The position numbers were made by a program, and so were the translations under genes. From an uncultured Bacteroidales bacterium (GTDB taxonomy: Bacteria > Bacteroidota > Bacteroidia > Bacteroidales > WCHB1-69): a DNA stretch of 64,000 bases. The notes below the pieces were generated by a model that saw nothing but the letters and a program-made list of their open reading frames with translations, was not told the origin of the DNA and searched no databases. Numbering within the stretch: the stretch's first letter is position 1; every line of letters starts with the position of its first letter. Below, in pieces: positions 1 through 8,898 of the stretch. The DNA is taken from NCBI GenBank assembly GCA_900317715.1, contig ONHS01000005.1, forward strand, positions 58,080-122,079, given 5' to 3'.

Positions 1-2255
1 TTATAGACGTTGTAAATGGAGAAGTTCAAGCCTGTTTCGAATTTGGAGGTCTTCTTGATGGTCCAATCCACGGAAATGTCGAGGCGGTGGTAGGGGTTCA
101 CGCGATACTCGTTGCGACCGCTGTACTCGGTGACCACGGAGCCCATGTAGATATAGTAACCCAGCGGGACGGTCATGGTGTTACCCGACTGGAAGACCCA
201 CAATGCGGAGGCTTTCAGCTTGTTAGGGATAATCTCGTAGCAGAGGCTGATGGAGACATCGTGGCGGCGGTCGTATTTCGCCCAGTAAGGTTTTCCGCCA
301 TTCAGGTCGTCAAACTGCCGCCGCGTGAAGCCAAGCGTATAGCCGATAAAACCGGTGAACCGCCCGCGCGACTTCTTGATGTAGAACTCCGCACCCGCCG
401 ACCATCCTTTCCCAAACACGTACAATTGGTCAGGATTGATGGTTAAGATACTGAAATCCAGGCCATCTTTGTACTCAGCCAGGTTATACATCTGTTTATA
501 ATAAAGATCGACGTATGTCTCGAACATGTTTTGGTGGAAATTCTTGAACACACCTAACGTGTATTGAAACACAGTCTGCGGTTTCAACAAATCGGTGGAA
601 GGCATCCACACATCCGTGGGAAGCGACACGCTCGCGACAGAAATCCGGTGCATATATTGGTAATTCAATGTCGCAGAGGCTTTGATGGAGGTCGTGGAGT
701 CAATCATCCAACGCAATGAGAAGCGCGGTTCCACACGGTTGTATTGCACCACCGATTCGCCCGGCTTGTACATGATGGAATCCACCACATGCCCTAATTC
801 ATCGAGCACATAACGCGTGAACGGGCCTAACTGATGGTAATTGCTGTAGCGAAGTCCCATATTCAGCTTCCACCTCGGGTTGATATCATATTCATCATGC
901 ACGTAAATGCTCAATTCATTACCATACAGATGCTGTACTTCAGGGATTCCCAGAGGCGAATCCGCACCTGTTTCCACCTTGTATTGCCCCGGATTGCAAT
1001 CGTGGAACACATCATGCACCCCGAATCGAAGGTTGTGCTTCGGGGTCGGGATCCACGTCAGTTCACTCTTCAGACTGTAGTCACGCACGCCCGACGAGAG
1101 CTTGAAGGAATAGGGATCCATCAACATTTCAGTACTGAAATCATAGTCGCTGAAAGTAGCGGAAGTATTGAGGAACAGACGGTTACCGATGATAAAGTTC
1201 CATCGGGCTGAAGCCGCCGCATTCCCCCACTTGAACGCCATCTTGGTCTGCTGGGTCAGCGATTTGAAACCATAGACATCGTGTCCGTAATAGGCGCCAA
1301 AATAGAGTCGGTGTCGTGAGTTGATGATGATATTGAACTTGGCATTGAAGTCGTAGAAGTAGAAATCCGTGCCTTTCATCGGGTTGTCCTTCTTGAGAAA
1401 CGGCTGGATGATCCAATCGGCGTAGGTGCGTCGGGCAGAAATCAGAAACGACGCGCGTTCTTTCTTGATGGGGCCCTGCACGGTGAGATGTGAGAAAATC
1501 AACCCTAAGCCGCCATCCACCTCAAATTTCTTCAGATTACCATCTTTTTGATAGACGTTCAGGATGGAAGCCGCACGACCACCGTAGTAAGCCGGCATTC
1601 CCGCCTTGATGAGTTCAATGCTCTTGACTGCGTCAGGATTGAAGATGGAGAAGAATCCGAAAAGGTGATCTGCATTGTAGATGGTGGCTTCGTCGAGAAG
1701 GACAAGATTCTGGTCGGTACCGCTACCGCGCACATAGAAGCCCGAATTTCCTTCGCCGCCCGACTGTACGCCCGGGAGCAGCTGTATGGATTTGATGACA
1801 TCGGCCTCCCCCATCAGCGCAGGCAACGACTTGATGGTCTGGATGCTCAGTTCCATACGTCCCACATCGCCGCTCGTGACATTCACATTGCCACGCTCGC
1901 CCTGAATCACCACCTCCTCCCCGGCAATCGCCGCCGGTTCCAGCTCAAAATGCCGCGACTGGCTCTTCGTCAAGGTGATGGTATCCTGTAACGTTTTGTA
2001 TCCCATAAAGTTAATGGCGACTTTATACGTTCCAGGCATCACCGAGACCGAATAATATCCTGCCTGGTTGGTGACGCACCCCTGCACATTCGACGGGGTC
2101 TTGAGGTCCGTCAGGATGACGTAAACGCCCATCATGGTCTCGCCGTTGCTGGCATCGTGCACGACACCCGAGAGCGCCACACGCGAATGCTGCGCGTGCG
2201 CTACACCGGCGAACAACATCACCATGCATAATATTATTTTCAATTCATAATTCAT
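1..2255 (-). CDS. TonB-dependent outer-membrane receptor (C-terminus cut by window edge)
   Basis: Reading from an ATG at 2255, the minus strand stays open for 751 codons to the left edge. The N-terminus is a signal peptide ending near AHAQ. A carboxypeptidase-like regulatory domain follows (residues about 25-110, with GVYVIL and TNQAGYYSVSVMPGTYKV). Next is a plug domain with LLPGVQSGG, GFYVRGSG and VLLDEATIYN. The rest is beta-barrel, and the last visible residues (NFSIYNVY) resemble the penultimate strand of such receptors, so little appears to be missing. By family knowledge it imports a bulky ligand through the outer membrane using TonB energy; the substrate cannot be read. No SusD partner is visible on the 2256 side, so it is not obviously a SusC. 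The start lies inside an ATGAATT-type repeat; an in-frame ATG at 2225 is an alternative. Confidence 0.9.
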   Translation of the reverse strand, partial: MNYELKIILCMVMLFAGVAHAQHSRVALSGVVHDASNGETMMGVYVILTDLKTPSNVQGCVTNQAGYYSVSVMPGTYKVAINFMGYKTLQDTITLTKSQSRHFELEPAAIAGEEVVIQGERGNVNVTSGDVGRMELSIQTIKSLPALMGEADVIKSIQLLPGVQSGGEGNSGFYVRGSGTDQNLVLLDEATIYNADHLFGFFSIFNPDAVKSIELIKAGMPAYYGGRAASILNVYQKDGNLKKFEVDGGLGLIFSHLTVQGPIKKERASFLISARRTYADWIIQPFLKKDNPMKGTDFYFYDFNAKFNIIINSRHRLYFGAYYGHDVYGFKSLTQQTKMAFKWGNAAASARWNFIIGNRLFLNTSATFSDYDFSTEMLMDPYSFKLSSGVRDYSLKSELTWIPTPKHNLRFGVHDVFHDCNPGQYKVETGADSPLGIPEVQHLYGNELSIYVHDEYDINPRWKLNMGLRYSNYHQLGPFTRYVLDELGHVVDSIMYKPGESVVQYNRVEPRFSLRWMIDSTTSIKASATLNYQYMHRISVASVSLPTDVWMPSTDLLKPQTVFQYTLGVFKNFHQNMFETYVDLYYKQMYNLAEYKDGLDFSILTINPDQLYVFGKGWSAGAEFYIKKSRGRFTGFIGYTLGFTRRQFDDLNGGKPYWAKYDRRHDVSISLCYEIIPNKLKASALWVFQSGNTMTVPLGYYIYMGSVVTEYSGRNEYRVNPYHRLDISVDWTIKKTSKFETGLNFSIYNVY

Positions 2256-2350
2256 AATGCATAATTCACAATCGTATCCAACGTGCATCATTAATCATAC
2301 GTCACACATCATTCATCGTCATTCATCGCCCTTTCATCGCATCATCACAT
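2240..2350. repeat. Short-period CATTCAT / ATAATTCAT repeat array
   Basis: The gap between the receptor start and the EamA gene is built of degenerate short units: CAATTCATAATTCATAATGC next to the receptor start, then CATTCATCG-type units. On the minus strand these read ATGAATTATG and GATGAATGATG. It belongs to the group of locus-specific intergenic arrays described in the findings. No promoter-like -7 element was seen in it. Confidence 0.6.
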
Positions 2351-2354
2351 CCTC

Positions 2355-3266
2355 TTATTCTCTCATCCTCCCCCTCTTCATCGTCATCTGGCTGAACGTC
2401 ACGCCCACCACGATCACCAAAATCCCCCAAAACTTGATGGAGGTGAAGGCTTCTTGGCCGATGGCGGCGGCGGCGAGGAGGGTAACGATTGGGATCAGGT
2501 TCGTAAAAACGCAGGTCTTGCTGACGGTCAGTTGTTTAACGGAGTAGGAATAGAGCATATACGCGCCGGCAGAGCAAAGCAGTGCCAGGCATATCAGGCT
2601 GGAAATCGATGAGAAATTCCAGTTTAGCGAGGGCCACTGGTGGATATCAAATATCAGAATGAAAGGCAGATAGAACGGAATGGCGATAAAGTTCTGCATG
2701 GTAGTGACCGTTGCGGGGGTATATTTCTTCAGCAAGCGGGTGAGCTGCACGCTGTATCCGCTGGCCGCCAGCACCGCCAAACTGAGCAGCAGGGTTCCCT
2801 TGAGGTTAAACGTCATCTGTCCGTTCGGACTCACCGTCAGCATCAACACGCCGCCCGTGGAGACGAGCGCACCCACCACAAACTCCCATCTAATCGGCTC
2901 TTTATCAGTAAAATACATCGTAATGGAGATGACGATGGGGATGAGCGCGATGATGACCGCCGCAAAACTGGCATCCACATACTTCAGTCCGAAATCCTCT
3001 CCGATAAAGTAGAGAAACGGCTCATAGAAGGCCAAAAGCAGAAAATCTTTGTAATCGGAACGCTCAATGTGCTGCAGTTTCTTCTGTAATTTGAGCAAAG
3101 TCACGAAGACAGCAGAGGCCAACACCAAACGGATAAAAACGATGGTGAATACTGGGAAATTGTTGATTAACAGTTGCTTGATCCACACAAAGCTAAAGCC
3201 CCAAAAGAGCATCGCAAACAAGATGGCCACATAACCTAGTAGCTGATTTGATTGATTGTTTTTCAT
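2355..3266 (-). CDS. EamA/DMT-family membrane exporter
   Basis: A 303-residue polytopic protein of two EamA repeats, about ten hydrophobic helices, beginning at a cytoplasmic MKNNQSNQ. Recognisable features are FWGFSFVWIKQ in helix 1, an inter-repeat GALVSTGGVLML and a C-terminal ILVIVVGVTFSQ. Members of the drug/metabolite transporter superfamily export amino acids or other metabolites from the cytoplasm; the substrate cannot be predicted here. Length is normal for the family (about 300). It points the same way as the TonB receptor but the gap is a repeat array, so co-transcription is uncertain. It is divergent from the lipoprotein gene at 3346. Confidence 0.88.
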   Translation of the reverse strand: MKNNQSNQLLGYVAILFAMLFWGFSFVWIKQLLINNFPVFTIVFIRLVLASAVFVTLLKLQKKLQHIERSDYKDFLLLAFYEPFLYFIGEDFGLKYVDASFAAVIIALIPIVISITMYFTDKEPIRWEFVVGALVSTGGVLMLTVSPNGQMTFNLKGTLLLSLAVLAASGYSVQLTRLLKKYTPATVTTMQNFIAIPFYLPFILIFDIHQWPSLNWNFSSISSLICLALLCSAGAYMLYSYSVKQLTVSKTCVFTNLIPIVTLLAAAAIGQEAFTSIKFWGILVIVVGVTFSQMTMKRGRMRE

Positions 3267-3345
3267 GGCCGCAAAAAAACGAAAAATTTTTCAATCATGC
3301 AATATAAATCAGAAAATATCGTTAGAGAAACTCAAATAGAAATAT

Positions 3346-4290
3346 ATGAAGAATTACATCTACTTAATAATTAGTATATTAGCAATTATCTTCGGGATTA
3401 ATTCCTGCAAACCCACGGATTTAACCCCTGCTTACATTCATGTCACCCTGGAGGATTTCGAGAATTGCATCGATGTTAGCAAATTTAACGAGATGCACGA
3501 TGCCAACTATGATCAGGAGCATTTGGATGCACTCACCCACCACAAATTCACGCACGCCAACATTTATGTGAACAACAAGAACCTTGGCTGCTGGGAGTTA
3601 CCCTGCAAAGTGCCCGTGTTGGATGTCGATGGCGAAGACTCTTGCACGTTGATCATGCTCCCCGCCTTCCCGATGACGGGTATGACCAACACCATTCAAG
3701 GCTACCCCTTCCTCAACATCACGCGCCAACGGGTTCTTCTCAAGAAGGACAAGGTCTATGAAGTGTCGCAAAACCGTCCTAAGTATATTTATAGCGAATA
3801 CGCCCACGTGGCCTATTTTGAGACGTTTTCCAACAGCTCGTCATTTTCGCCGACTTCCACCTCCCCCGGCCAGACAGGATTGACCTTTGTGCCTACCACC
3901 TACGAAGGCAAAAATGTAGGTGAAATCGTCCTCAATGATTCTAACGGTCTCTATTTCGACGTCAAGACCACGCTTACCGAACCTGTTCCTGTGGGCAGTT
4001 ACAGAGTCATGCTCGAGGTGCGTTACAAAACGGAAGGCGACATCGATGTGAACATGCGCATGTCCACCGCCTATAACCCGTACAATGACTATGCCATCGG
4101 CGGTTTCTACGCCTCCCCTGACGAATGGAAAACCATCCACTTCGACCTGACGAACACCATCAATGCCTACCATAGCGCATCGGGTAATAGCACGTACATC
4201 ACGTTACTGTTCTCCGGAGGCGGCGAAAAGGGCAAAGAGACCCGGTTTGAAATTGATGACGTGAAAGTTTTATGGATTCGCACCAACTAA
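3346..4290 (+). CDS. Lipoprotein of unknown function, partner of the sugar transferase
   Basis: A 314-residue protein with a lipoprotein signal peptide: hydrophobic residues 4-17 and a lipobox ending at Cys21 (INSC). The body has no motif I recognise. The C-terminal half (about 150-310) looks like an all-beta, jelly-roll-type module (alternating polar strands, GGFYASPDEWKTIHFDL, FEIDDVKVLWI), similar in texture to carbohydrate-binding modules. The stop codon is two bases from the likely ATG (4293) of the sugar transferase, so the two are almost certainly one operon. A role in surface polysaccharide biogenesis or binding is inferred only from that context. Confidence 0.75.
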   Translation: MKNYIYLIISILAIIFGINSCKPTDLTPAYIHVTLEDFENCIDVSKFNEMHDANYDQEHLDALTHHKFTHANIYVNNKNLGCWELPCKVPVLDVDGEDSCTLIMLPAFPMTGMTNTIQGYPFLNITRQRVLLKKDKVYEVSQNRPKYIYSEYAHVAYFETFSNSSSFSPTSTSPGQTGLTFVPTTYEGKNVGEIVLNDSNGLYFDVKTTLTEPVPVGSYRVMLEVRYKTEGDIDVNMRMSTAYNPYNDYAIGGFYASPDEWKTIHFDLTNTINAYHSASGNSTYITLLFSGGGEKGKETRFEIDDVKVLWIRTN

Positions 4291-4292
4291 TC

Positions 4293-5714
4293 ATGAATAA
4301 AACCAAATTAACCTGTGTATATCTGATTTTCGACATTTTAGCCGCACTCATCACTTGGGTGGGGCTCTATATTTACCGTAAGCATGTGGGCGAATCAGCT
4401 GACATGCAGACCATCTTCGCTTCCATGCGGGTGGACACCACCTTCTTGCTCGGACTTGCGCTGTACCCTGTTTATTGGTTGTTTTTCCATGCTTTTTTCG
4501 GTTATTACAACAAAATTTACCGCAAATCGAGATTGGACGAGTTGGTGACCACCATCGGGGTGACGCTCTTCGGCTGTCTCATCTTCTTCTTCGCATTCAT
4601 TCTCGACGACATCGTCACCTCCCCGCACGACTATGTCAAATATCTGCTTTTCCTCTTCTTCTCGCAATTTCTGCTGACCTACATCCCTCGTCTGTGCATC
4701 ACATCGCATATCAACAACCGCATTCACAGCGGTGCCATCGGCTTCAACACCATCATCGTAGGTCACGATGAAATGGCGTTGAAAGCCTACGAAACGGTAC
4801 TCAAGCAAAGTCCCCGGTCCGGACACTTTTTCGTCGGGTATATCCGCGTGGATGAGCAGCATCCCGATTGTATGGAAGGGAAGCTTCCGTGCGTGGGAAA
4901 CATCGCAGACCTCAACCAAGTCATTGACGATCTGCACGTTGAAGAAGTTGTGGTGGCTTTGCATAACGGTCAGCGGAAATACATCCAGCAGGTGCTGGCA
5001 TTGGCGCGCCGCAACCACAACCTGACCGTCAGCATGGTTCCGCAGGAGCATGACGTGCTGATGGGCAGCGTGAAGACCTCTTCGGTACTGGACGAACCGC
5101 TGATTTCCGTCACACCCGAGTATCTGCCCACGTGGCAACGCTACGTGAAACGCGTGTGCGACATCGTGTTTTCGCTGCTGGCCATCATCCTTTTGACGCC
5201 ATTGTACATTTGTCTCGCCATCGGGGTGAAGCGCTCGTCGCCCGGCCCGATTTTCTACAAGCAAGAACGAATCGGTTATTTAGGGAAACCTTTCAATATC
5301 ATCAAATTCCGTTCCATGTGTGAGAACGCGGAAACCGACCGTCCCATGCTTTCCTCCGACGACGACCCGCGCATCACACCATTCGGGAAATTCATGCGCC
5401 AATATCGTTTGGACGAGACTCCTCAGTTTTTCAATGTACTCAAAGGCGAGATGTCGCTGGTGGGGCCACGTCCCGAAAGGCAATATTATATTGACCAGAT
5501 CGTGGAACGCGCCCCCTACTATCAGCTGCTGCTCGGCATCAAACCCGGTATCACCTCCTGGGGACAAGTGCGATTCGGATATGCAGAAAACGTGGACGAG
5601 ATGGTGGAACGCCTTCGCTGGGACATCCTCTACATCGAAAACATGTCTATCCAAATGGACATCAAGATATTGATTTACACGGTGTTGATAATTCTGAAAC
5701 GCGAAGGAAAGTAG
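4293..5714 (+). CDS. Exopolysaccharide polyprenyl-phosphate glycosyl-1-phosphate transferase
   Basis: A sugar transferase of the WbaP/UndP-glycosylphosphotransferase type (473 residues from the ATG at 4293; a longer frame starts at 4272 inside the lipoprotein gene). The order is: four or five N-terminal membrane helices (about 1-135), a Rossmann-like CoA-binding domain (about 145-255), one more membrane segment, then the catalytic bacterial sugar transferase domain with KRSSPGPIFYKQERIG, FNIIKFRSM, LDETPQFFNVLKG and LVGPRPE. It transfers a hexose-1-phosphate to undecaprenyl phosphate at the inner membrane, the first step in capsule, exopolysaccharide or O-antigen synthesis. No other glycosyltransferase or flippase is nearby, so it acts away from its pathway cluster. 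Confidence 0.93.
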   Translation: MNKTKLTCVYLIFDILAALITWVGLYIYRKHVGESADMQTIFASMRVDTTFLLGLALYPVYWLFFHAFFGYYNKIYRKSRLDELVTTIGVTLFGCLIFFFAFILDDIVTSPHDYVKYLLFLFFSQFLLTYIPRLCITSHINNRIHSGAIGFNTIIVGHDEMALKAYETVLKQSPRSGHFFVGYIRVDEQHPDCMEGKLPCVGNIADLNQVIDDLHVEEVVVALHNGQRKYIQQVLALARRNHNLTVSMVPQEHDVLMGSVKTSSVLDEPLISVTPEYLPTWQRYVKRVCDIVFSLLAIILLTPLYICLAIGVKRSSPGPIFYKQERIGYLGKPFNIIKFRSMCENAETDRPMLSSDDDPRITPFGKFMRQYRLDETPQFFNVLKGEMSLVGPRPERQYYIDQIVERAPYYQLLLGIKPGITSWGQVRFGYAENVDEMVERLRWDILYIENMSIQMDIKILIYTVLIILKREGK

Positions 5715-5731
5715 CGAAAACAAAAAAAGTA

Positions 5732-5739
5732 TATTTTTG
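5732..5739 (+). promoter_or_regulatory. Bacteroidota -7 element (TATTTTTG)
   Basis: Matches TAnnTTTG and sits 31 bases before the ATG of the DUF4290 gene, so a transcription start about ten bases downstream is likely. No clear -33 TTTG is seen. Confidence 0.55.
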
Positions 5740-5770
5740 CGCACCAAAACGGAAAACTTTATAACTACCT

Positions 5771-6445
5771 ATGATGGAATATAATACTAAACGTAACAAG
5801 TTAATTATCAGAGAGTACGGAAGAAATATCCAGAAATTGGTGGAGGATTGTGTGAAGATTGAAGACAGAGATGAACGCACCCGTACCGCCTACGCTATCG
5901 TACGCATCATGAGCGATGTGGTCAATTCGAAGGAGAACAGCCATGAAGTCAACCGCAATAACGATGATTTTTGGAACAAGTTGTGGGACCATCTTTACAT
6001 CATGTCTGATTATCAACTAGATGTGGATTCCCCGTATCCGAAACCACAACCTGATACCCGTGAGAAAGTGTTTGTGAAACCCGCATACAACAACAAGGTT
6101 CGCGTCAAATTCCGCACCTACGGCACCAACATGCAGAATCTGATCCGAAAGGTGTCCGAATATCCTGAAGAAGTCCGGAAATCTTTTGCTCCTTCATTAG
6201 CTAACCATCTGAAAATGATGTATTTGACATACAACCGTAACTCGGTCAACGATATGCTCATCAGCCATCAGTTGGAAGAATTGTCGGATGGGAAAATCAC
6301 GCTTCCTGAGGACTTCAACTACATCAATACCAAAGAGTTGCTGAATATCGCCAATGCCAATCAAGCGTTCTATGTAGCTCCACAAGCAGGCGGCAAGAAG
6401 AAGAAAAAGAAGAAAAAAAAGAAAAACAGTAATCCTACAGTATGA
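5771..6445 (+). CDS. DUF4290 family protein
   Basis: A 224-residue soluble, mostly helical protein starting MMEYNTKRNKLIIREYGRN, which I recognise as the DUF4290 family, restricted to Bacteroidota and of unknown function. Motifs NIQKLVED, DFWNKLWDHLYIMS and LISHQLEEL are visible. It ends in an uninterrupted run of ten lysines after QAGGKKK followed by NSNPTV, a probable nucleic-acid or ribosome-contacting tail. Its stop overlaps the ATG of the next gene (ATGA), so it is translationally coupled to the ABC transporter ATPase. The second Met (5774) is an equally good start. Confidence 0.85.
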   Translation: MMEYNTKRNKLIIREYGRNIQKLVEDCVKIEDRDERTRTAYAIVRIMSDVVNSKENSHEVNRNNDDFWNKLWDHLYIMSDYQLDVDSPYPKPQPDTREKVFVKPAYNNKVRVKFRTYGTNMQNLIRKVSEYPEEVRKSFAPSLANHLKMMYLTYNRNSVNDMLISHQLEELSDGKITLPEDFNYINTKELLNIANANQAFYVAPQAGGKKKKKKKKKKNSNPTV

Positions 6446-7383
6446 ATATAATTGATGTGCAACATGTTACGAAACGATTTTCGAATCATGTTGCCTTGAA
6501 TGACGTTTCATTATCCGTACCGCAAGGATGCGTTTTCGGGTTGCTGGGACCCAACGGTGCCGGTAAGACGACCCTGATACGCATCCTGATGCGTATTTCA
6601 TTCCCTGATGAAGGAGAGATTTTCTTCAAGGGTCACCCTCTGCAATCATCCGACACCTACGACATGGGCTACCTGCCCGAAGAACGGGGGCTTTACAAAA
6701 AGATGAAAACGGGCGAGCAGGCCATCTATCTCGCTCAGCTAAAGGGACTTGAGAAAAATGTTGCCTACAAACGGCTGCGCGCGAAATTCGAGCAGTTCGG
6801 CATTATGGACTGGTGGAATCGTCCTGTGGAGGAGCTTTCCAAAGGTATGCAACAGAAGGTGCAATTCATCACCACCATCCTGCATAAACCCTCGTTTCTG
6901 ATTCTGGACGAGCCGTTTAGCGGTTTCGACCCCATCAACACCAACTTATTGAAGGACGAGATTGCGCAACTCAAGAAAGAGGGGACCACGATTGTGCTTT
7001 CCACGCACAACATGGCTTCTGTGGAAGAAATTTGCGACCACATCGCCCTAATCAACCGCTCCCGCAAAATTTTGGAAGGTGATATTTTCGAGATCAAGAA
7101 CCGTTTCAAGAAGAATTTGTTCTCTGTAGAGGTTTCCAATTACTCAGACGAGTTGGTTCAAAATCTTGCGAGCCAGCCCTACGAAATCTGTTCACAAGAA
7201 CAAAACAGGTATTACACCCGTTTTGAAATCAAGATTCCTGAGGTCTCCACTCCCAACGCATTGTTGCAATTTTTCTCTCAATACGCTGATATCCATTCAT
7301 TTAACGAAATCATGCCCACTATGAACGAGATTTTCATCGAGCAAGTGGAGCAAGCCAACCAGCAGCAATCCCATGAAGAATAA
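6442..7383 (+). CDS. ABC transporter ATP-binding protein (NatA-like)
   Basis: A 313-residue ATPase. Walker A GPNGAGKTT is at about residues 36-44, signature ELSKGMQQKVQ at about 130-140, Walker B FLILDEPFSGFDP at about 151-163 and the H-loop STHNM at about 190-194. The C-terminal 90 residues are the DUF4162-like extension typical of NatA/CcmA-type ATPases of two-component exporters. It would energise the permease encoded next, whose start overlaps its end by 11 bases. The substrate is unknown; the NatAB family extrudes sodium ions or other substrates. Confidence 0.93.
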   Translation: MNIIDVQHVTKRFSNHVALNDVSLSVPQGCVFGLLGPNGAGKTTLIRILMRISFPDEGEIFFKGHPLQSSDTYDMGYLPEERGLYKKMKTGEQAIYLAQLKGLEKNVAYKRLRAKFEQFGIMDWWNRPVEELSKGMQQKVQFITTILHKPSFLILDEPFSGFDPINTNLLKDEIAQLKKEGTTIVLSTHNMASVEEICDHIALINRSRKILEGDIFEIKNRFKKNLFSVEVSNYSDELVQNLASQPYEICSQEQNRYYTRFEIKIPEVSTPNALLQFFSQYADIHSFNEIMPTMNEIFIEQVEQANQQQSHEE

Positions 7384-8701
7384 GACCTTATTAATCATAT
7401 CTCGCGAGTATCTCACTCGCATACAGAAGAAATCGTTCATCATCATCACCATTTTGATGCCGGTTCTGCTGGTGGCCATGATTGTGTTGCCCGCGCTGCT
7501 CATGGTGATGAGCGAAAAGAAGCAGTTCTCCAATGTGCTGGTCGTTGACGAAAGCGAGATTTTCATCAACAACTTTGTCGATAACGACCATTATGCCTTC
7601 ACCTACCAGTCAGGTGACATTGAACAGATCAAAAAAGAGGCTTTTGAACAAGATTACGATGTCGTGTTGCAGATTTTACCTAACACGCAGTCGCTGAAAG
7701 CCAACATTTTCTACAAGAAAAACCTGCCTTCTGGATTGCAATCGACAGTGGAGAACCAGATGGACGACATCTTCTTCAACCAACTGTTGCGCGACTCACT
7801 GCACGTGGAGCCTGCGAAATTCGATCAACTGAAGCAGTTGACCAAAGCGGAGGCTGTCACCATCCAAATCGACGACAAGGGCAGTGAAAAAGAGCACGAT
7901 GCATCCGTGAACCAACTCTTCGGCATGGGTTGCGGTTTAGTTATCTACTTCATTATCATCATGTTTGCCAGTCAGGTGCTACGCGGCGTGTTGGAAGAGA
8001 AAACCAACCGTATTGTGGAAGTGCTCATCTCCTCGGTGAAGCCCATGCAGTTGCTCATCGGCAAGATTGTGGGTATCGCCTTGGTAGGACTCACGCAACT
8101 GGTGATTTGGATTGTGCTTTCCACGGCGATTCTTGGCGGCATCCAGCTGCTCGCCCCGACCCTTTTCAGTACGGAATCCGTGGAGACGTTGGCAGAGACC
8201 CCCGGCGTGAACGTACCCGACACCTCATCGCTGACCACTGCCCCGAGCAACATCTTCGAAATGATTCAGAACTACTTCTCCGTCTCTTTCGTCACGATTA
8301 TCCTTTGCTTCTTCTTCTACTTCATCGTCGGCTACCTCATCTACTCGACCTTGTATGCAGCTACGGGATCTGTGGTTGATAACGAATCAGACTCTCAGCA
8401 ATATACGATGCCCATCACCCTGCCTTTGTTGTTGGCCATCATCTTCTTGCCGAGCATCTCCACGAACCCCGACGGAACTTTGGCCTTCTGGCTCTCCCTG
8501 ATTCCACTCACCTCCCCCATCGCGATGATGATCCGACTGCCCTCGGGCGTGCCCGCATGGGAACTGGCGCTCTCCATGGGACTTGCCCTCGGATTCCTGG
8601 TCTTCAGCATCTGGTTCTCCGCCAAAGTCTATCGCATCGGAATCCTGAACTACGGAAATAAACCGTCGTGGAAGACGATATTCCGGTGGCTGCGGGAGTG
8701 A
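7373..8701 (+). CDS. ABC-2 type permease (NatB-like)
   Basis: A 442-residue membrane protein. An N-terminal helix (about 20-45, IIITILMPVLLVAMIVLPALLMVM) is followed by a large extracytoplasmic domain (about 50-180), then five to six helices (about 185-430). The conserved ABC-2 segment EEKTNRIVEVLISSVKPMQL follows the second helix. This arrangement is that of NatB/YhaP-like permeases working with the ATPase just upstream. The two genes overlap, so they are translationally coupled. The operon probably ends here, because a long repeat array follows. Confidence 0.92.
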   Translation: MKNKTLLIISREYLTRIQKKSFIIITILMPVLLVAMIVLPALLMVMSEKKQFSNVLVVDESEIFINNFVDNDHYAFTYQSGDIEQIKKEAFEQDYDVVLQILPNTQSLKANIFYKKNLPSGLQSTVENQMDDIFFNQLLRDSLHVEPAKFDQLKQLTKAEAVTIQIDDKGSEKEHDASVNQLFGMGCGLVIYFIIIMFASQVLRGVLEEKTNRIVEVLISSVKPMQLLIGKIVGIALVGLTQLVIWIVLSTAILGGIQLLAPTLFSTESVETLAETPGVNVPDTSSLTTAPSNIFEMIQNYFSVSFVTIILCFFFYFIVGYLIYSTLYAATGSVVDNESDSQQYTMPITLPLLLAIIFLPSISTNPDGTLAFWLSLIPLTSPIAMMIRLPSGVPAWELALSMGLALGFLVFSIWFSAKVYRIGILNYGNKPSWKTIFRWLRE

Positions 8702-8898
8702 GGACGTGGGAGGTATGACGTATGACGTATGACGCGGGACGTGTGACGTGGGACGTGGGATGAGGATGAGATGAGAAGATGAAGACCCTTGAACCTTGAA
8801 CCTTGAACTTTGAACTTGAAACTTGAAACCTGAAACTTCGCCCCTCGACCCTTAAACCCTAAACTCTAAACCCTAAACTCTAAACCCTAAACCCAAAA
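8702..8898. repeat. Composite array of short degenerate tandem repeats
   Basis: The whole 197-base gap is repeats, in successive blocks: TATGACG/GTGACGTGGGACG units (8707-8762), AACCTTGA and AACTTGAAAC units (about 8789-8838), then a CCCTAAACTCTAAA block (about 8848-8895) resembling plant telomere units. The array runs to within a few bases of the ATG at 8899. Period is about 7-10 bases with frequent substitutions. No ORF, promoter or hairpin stands out. Confidence 0.85.

Noticed and set aside
8702..8898. Possible CRISPR or eukaryotic telomere sequence
   Set aside because: Units are 7-10 bases with no unique spacers and change along the array, so it is not CRISPR. Similar arrays sit between ordinary bacterial genes elsewhere in the window, so contamination is unlikely.
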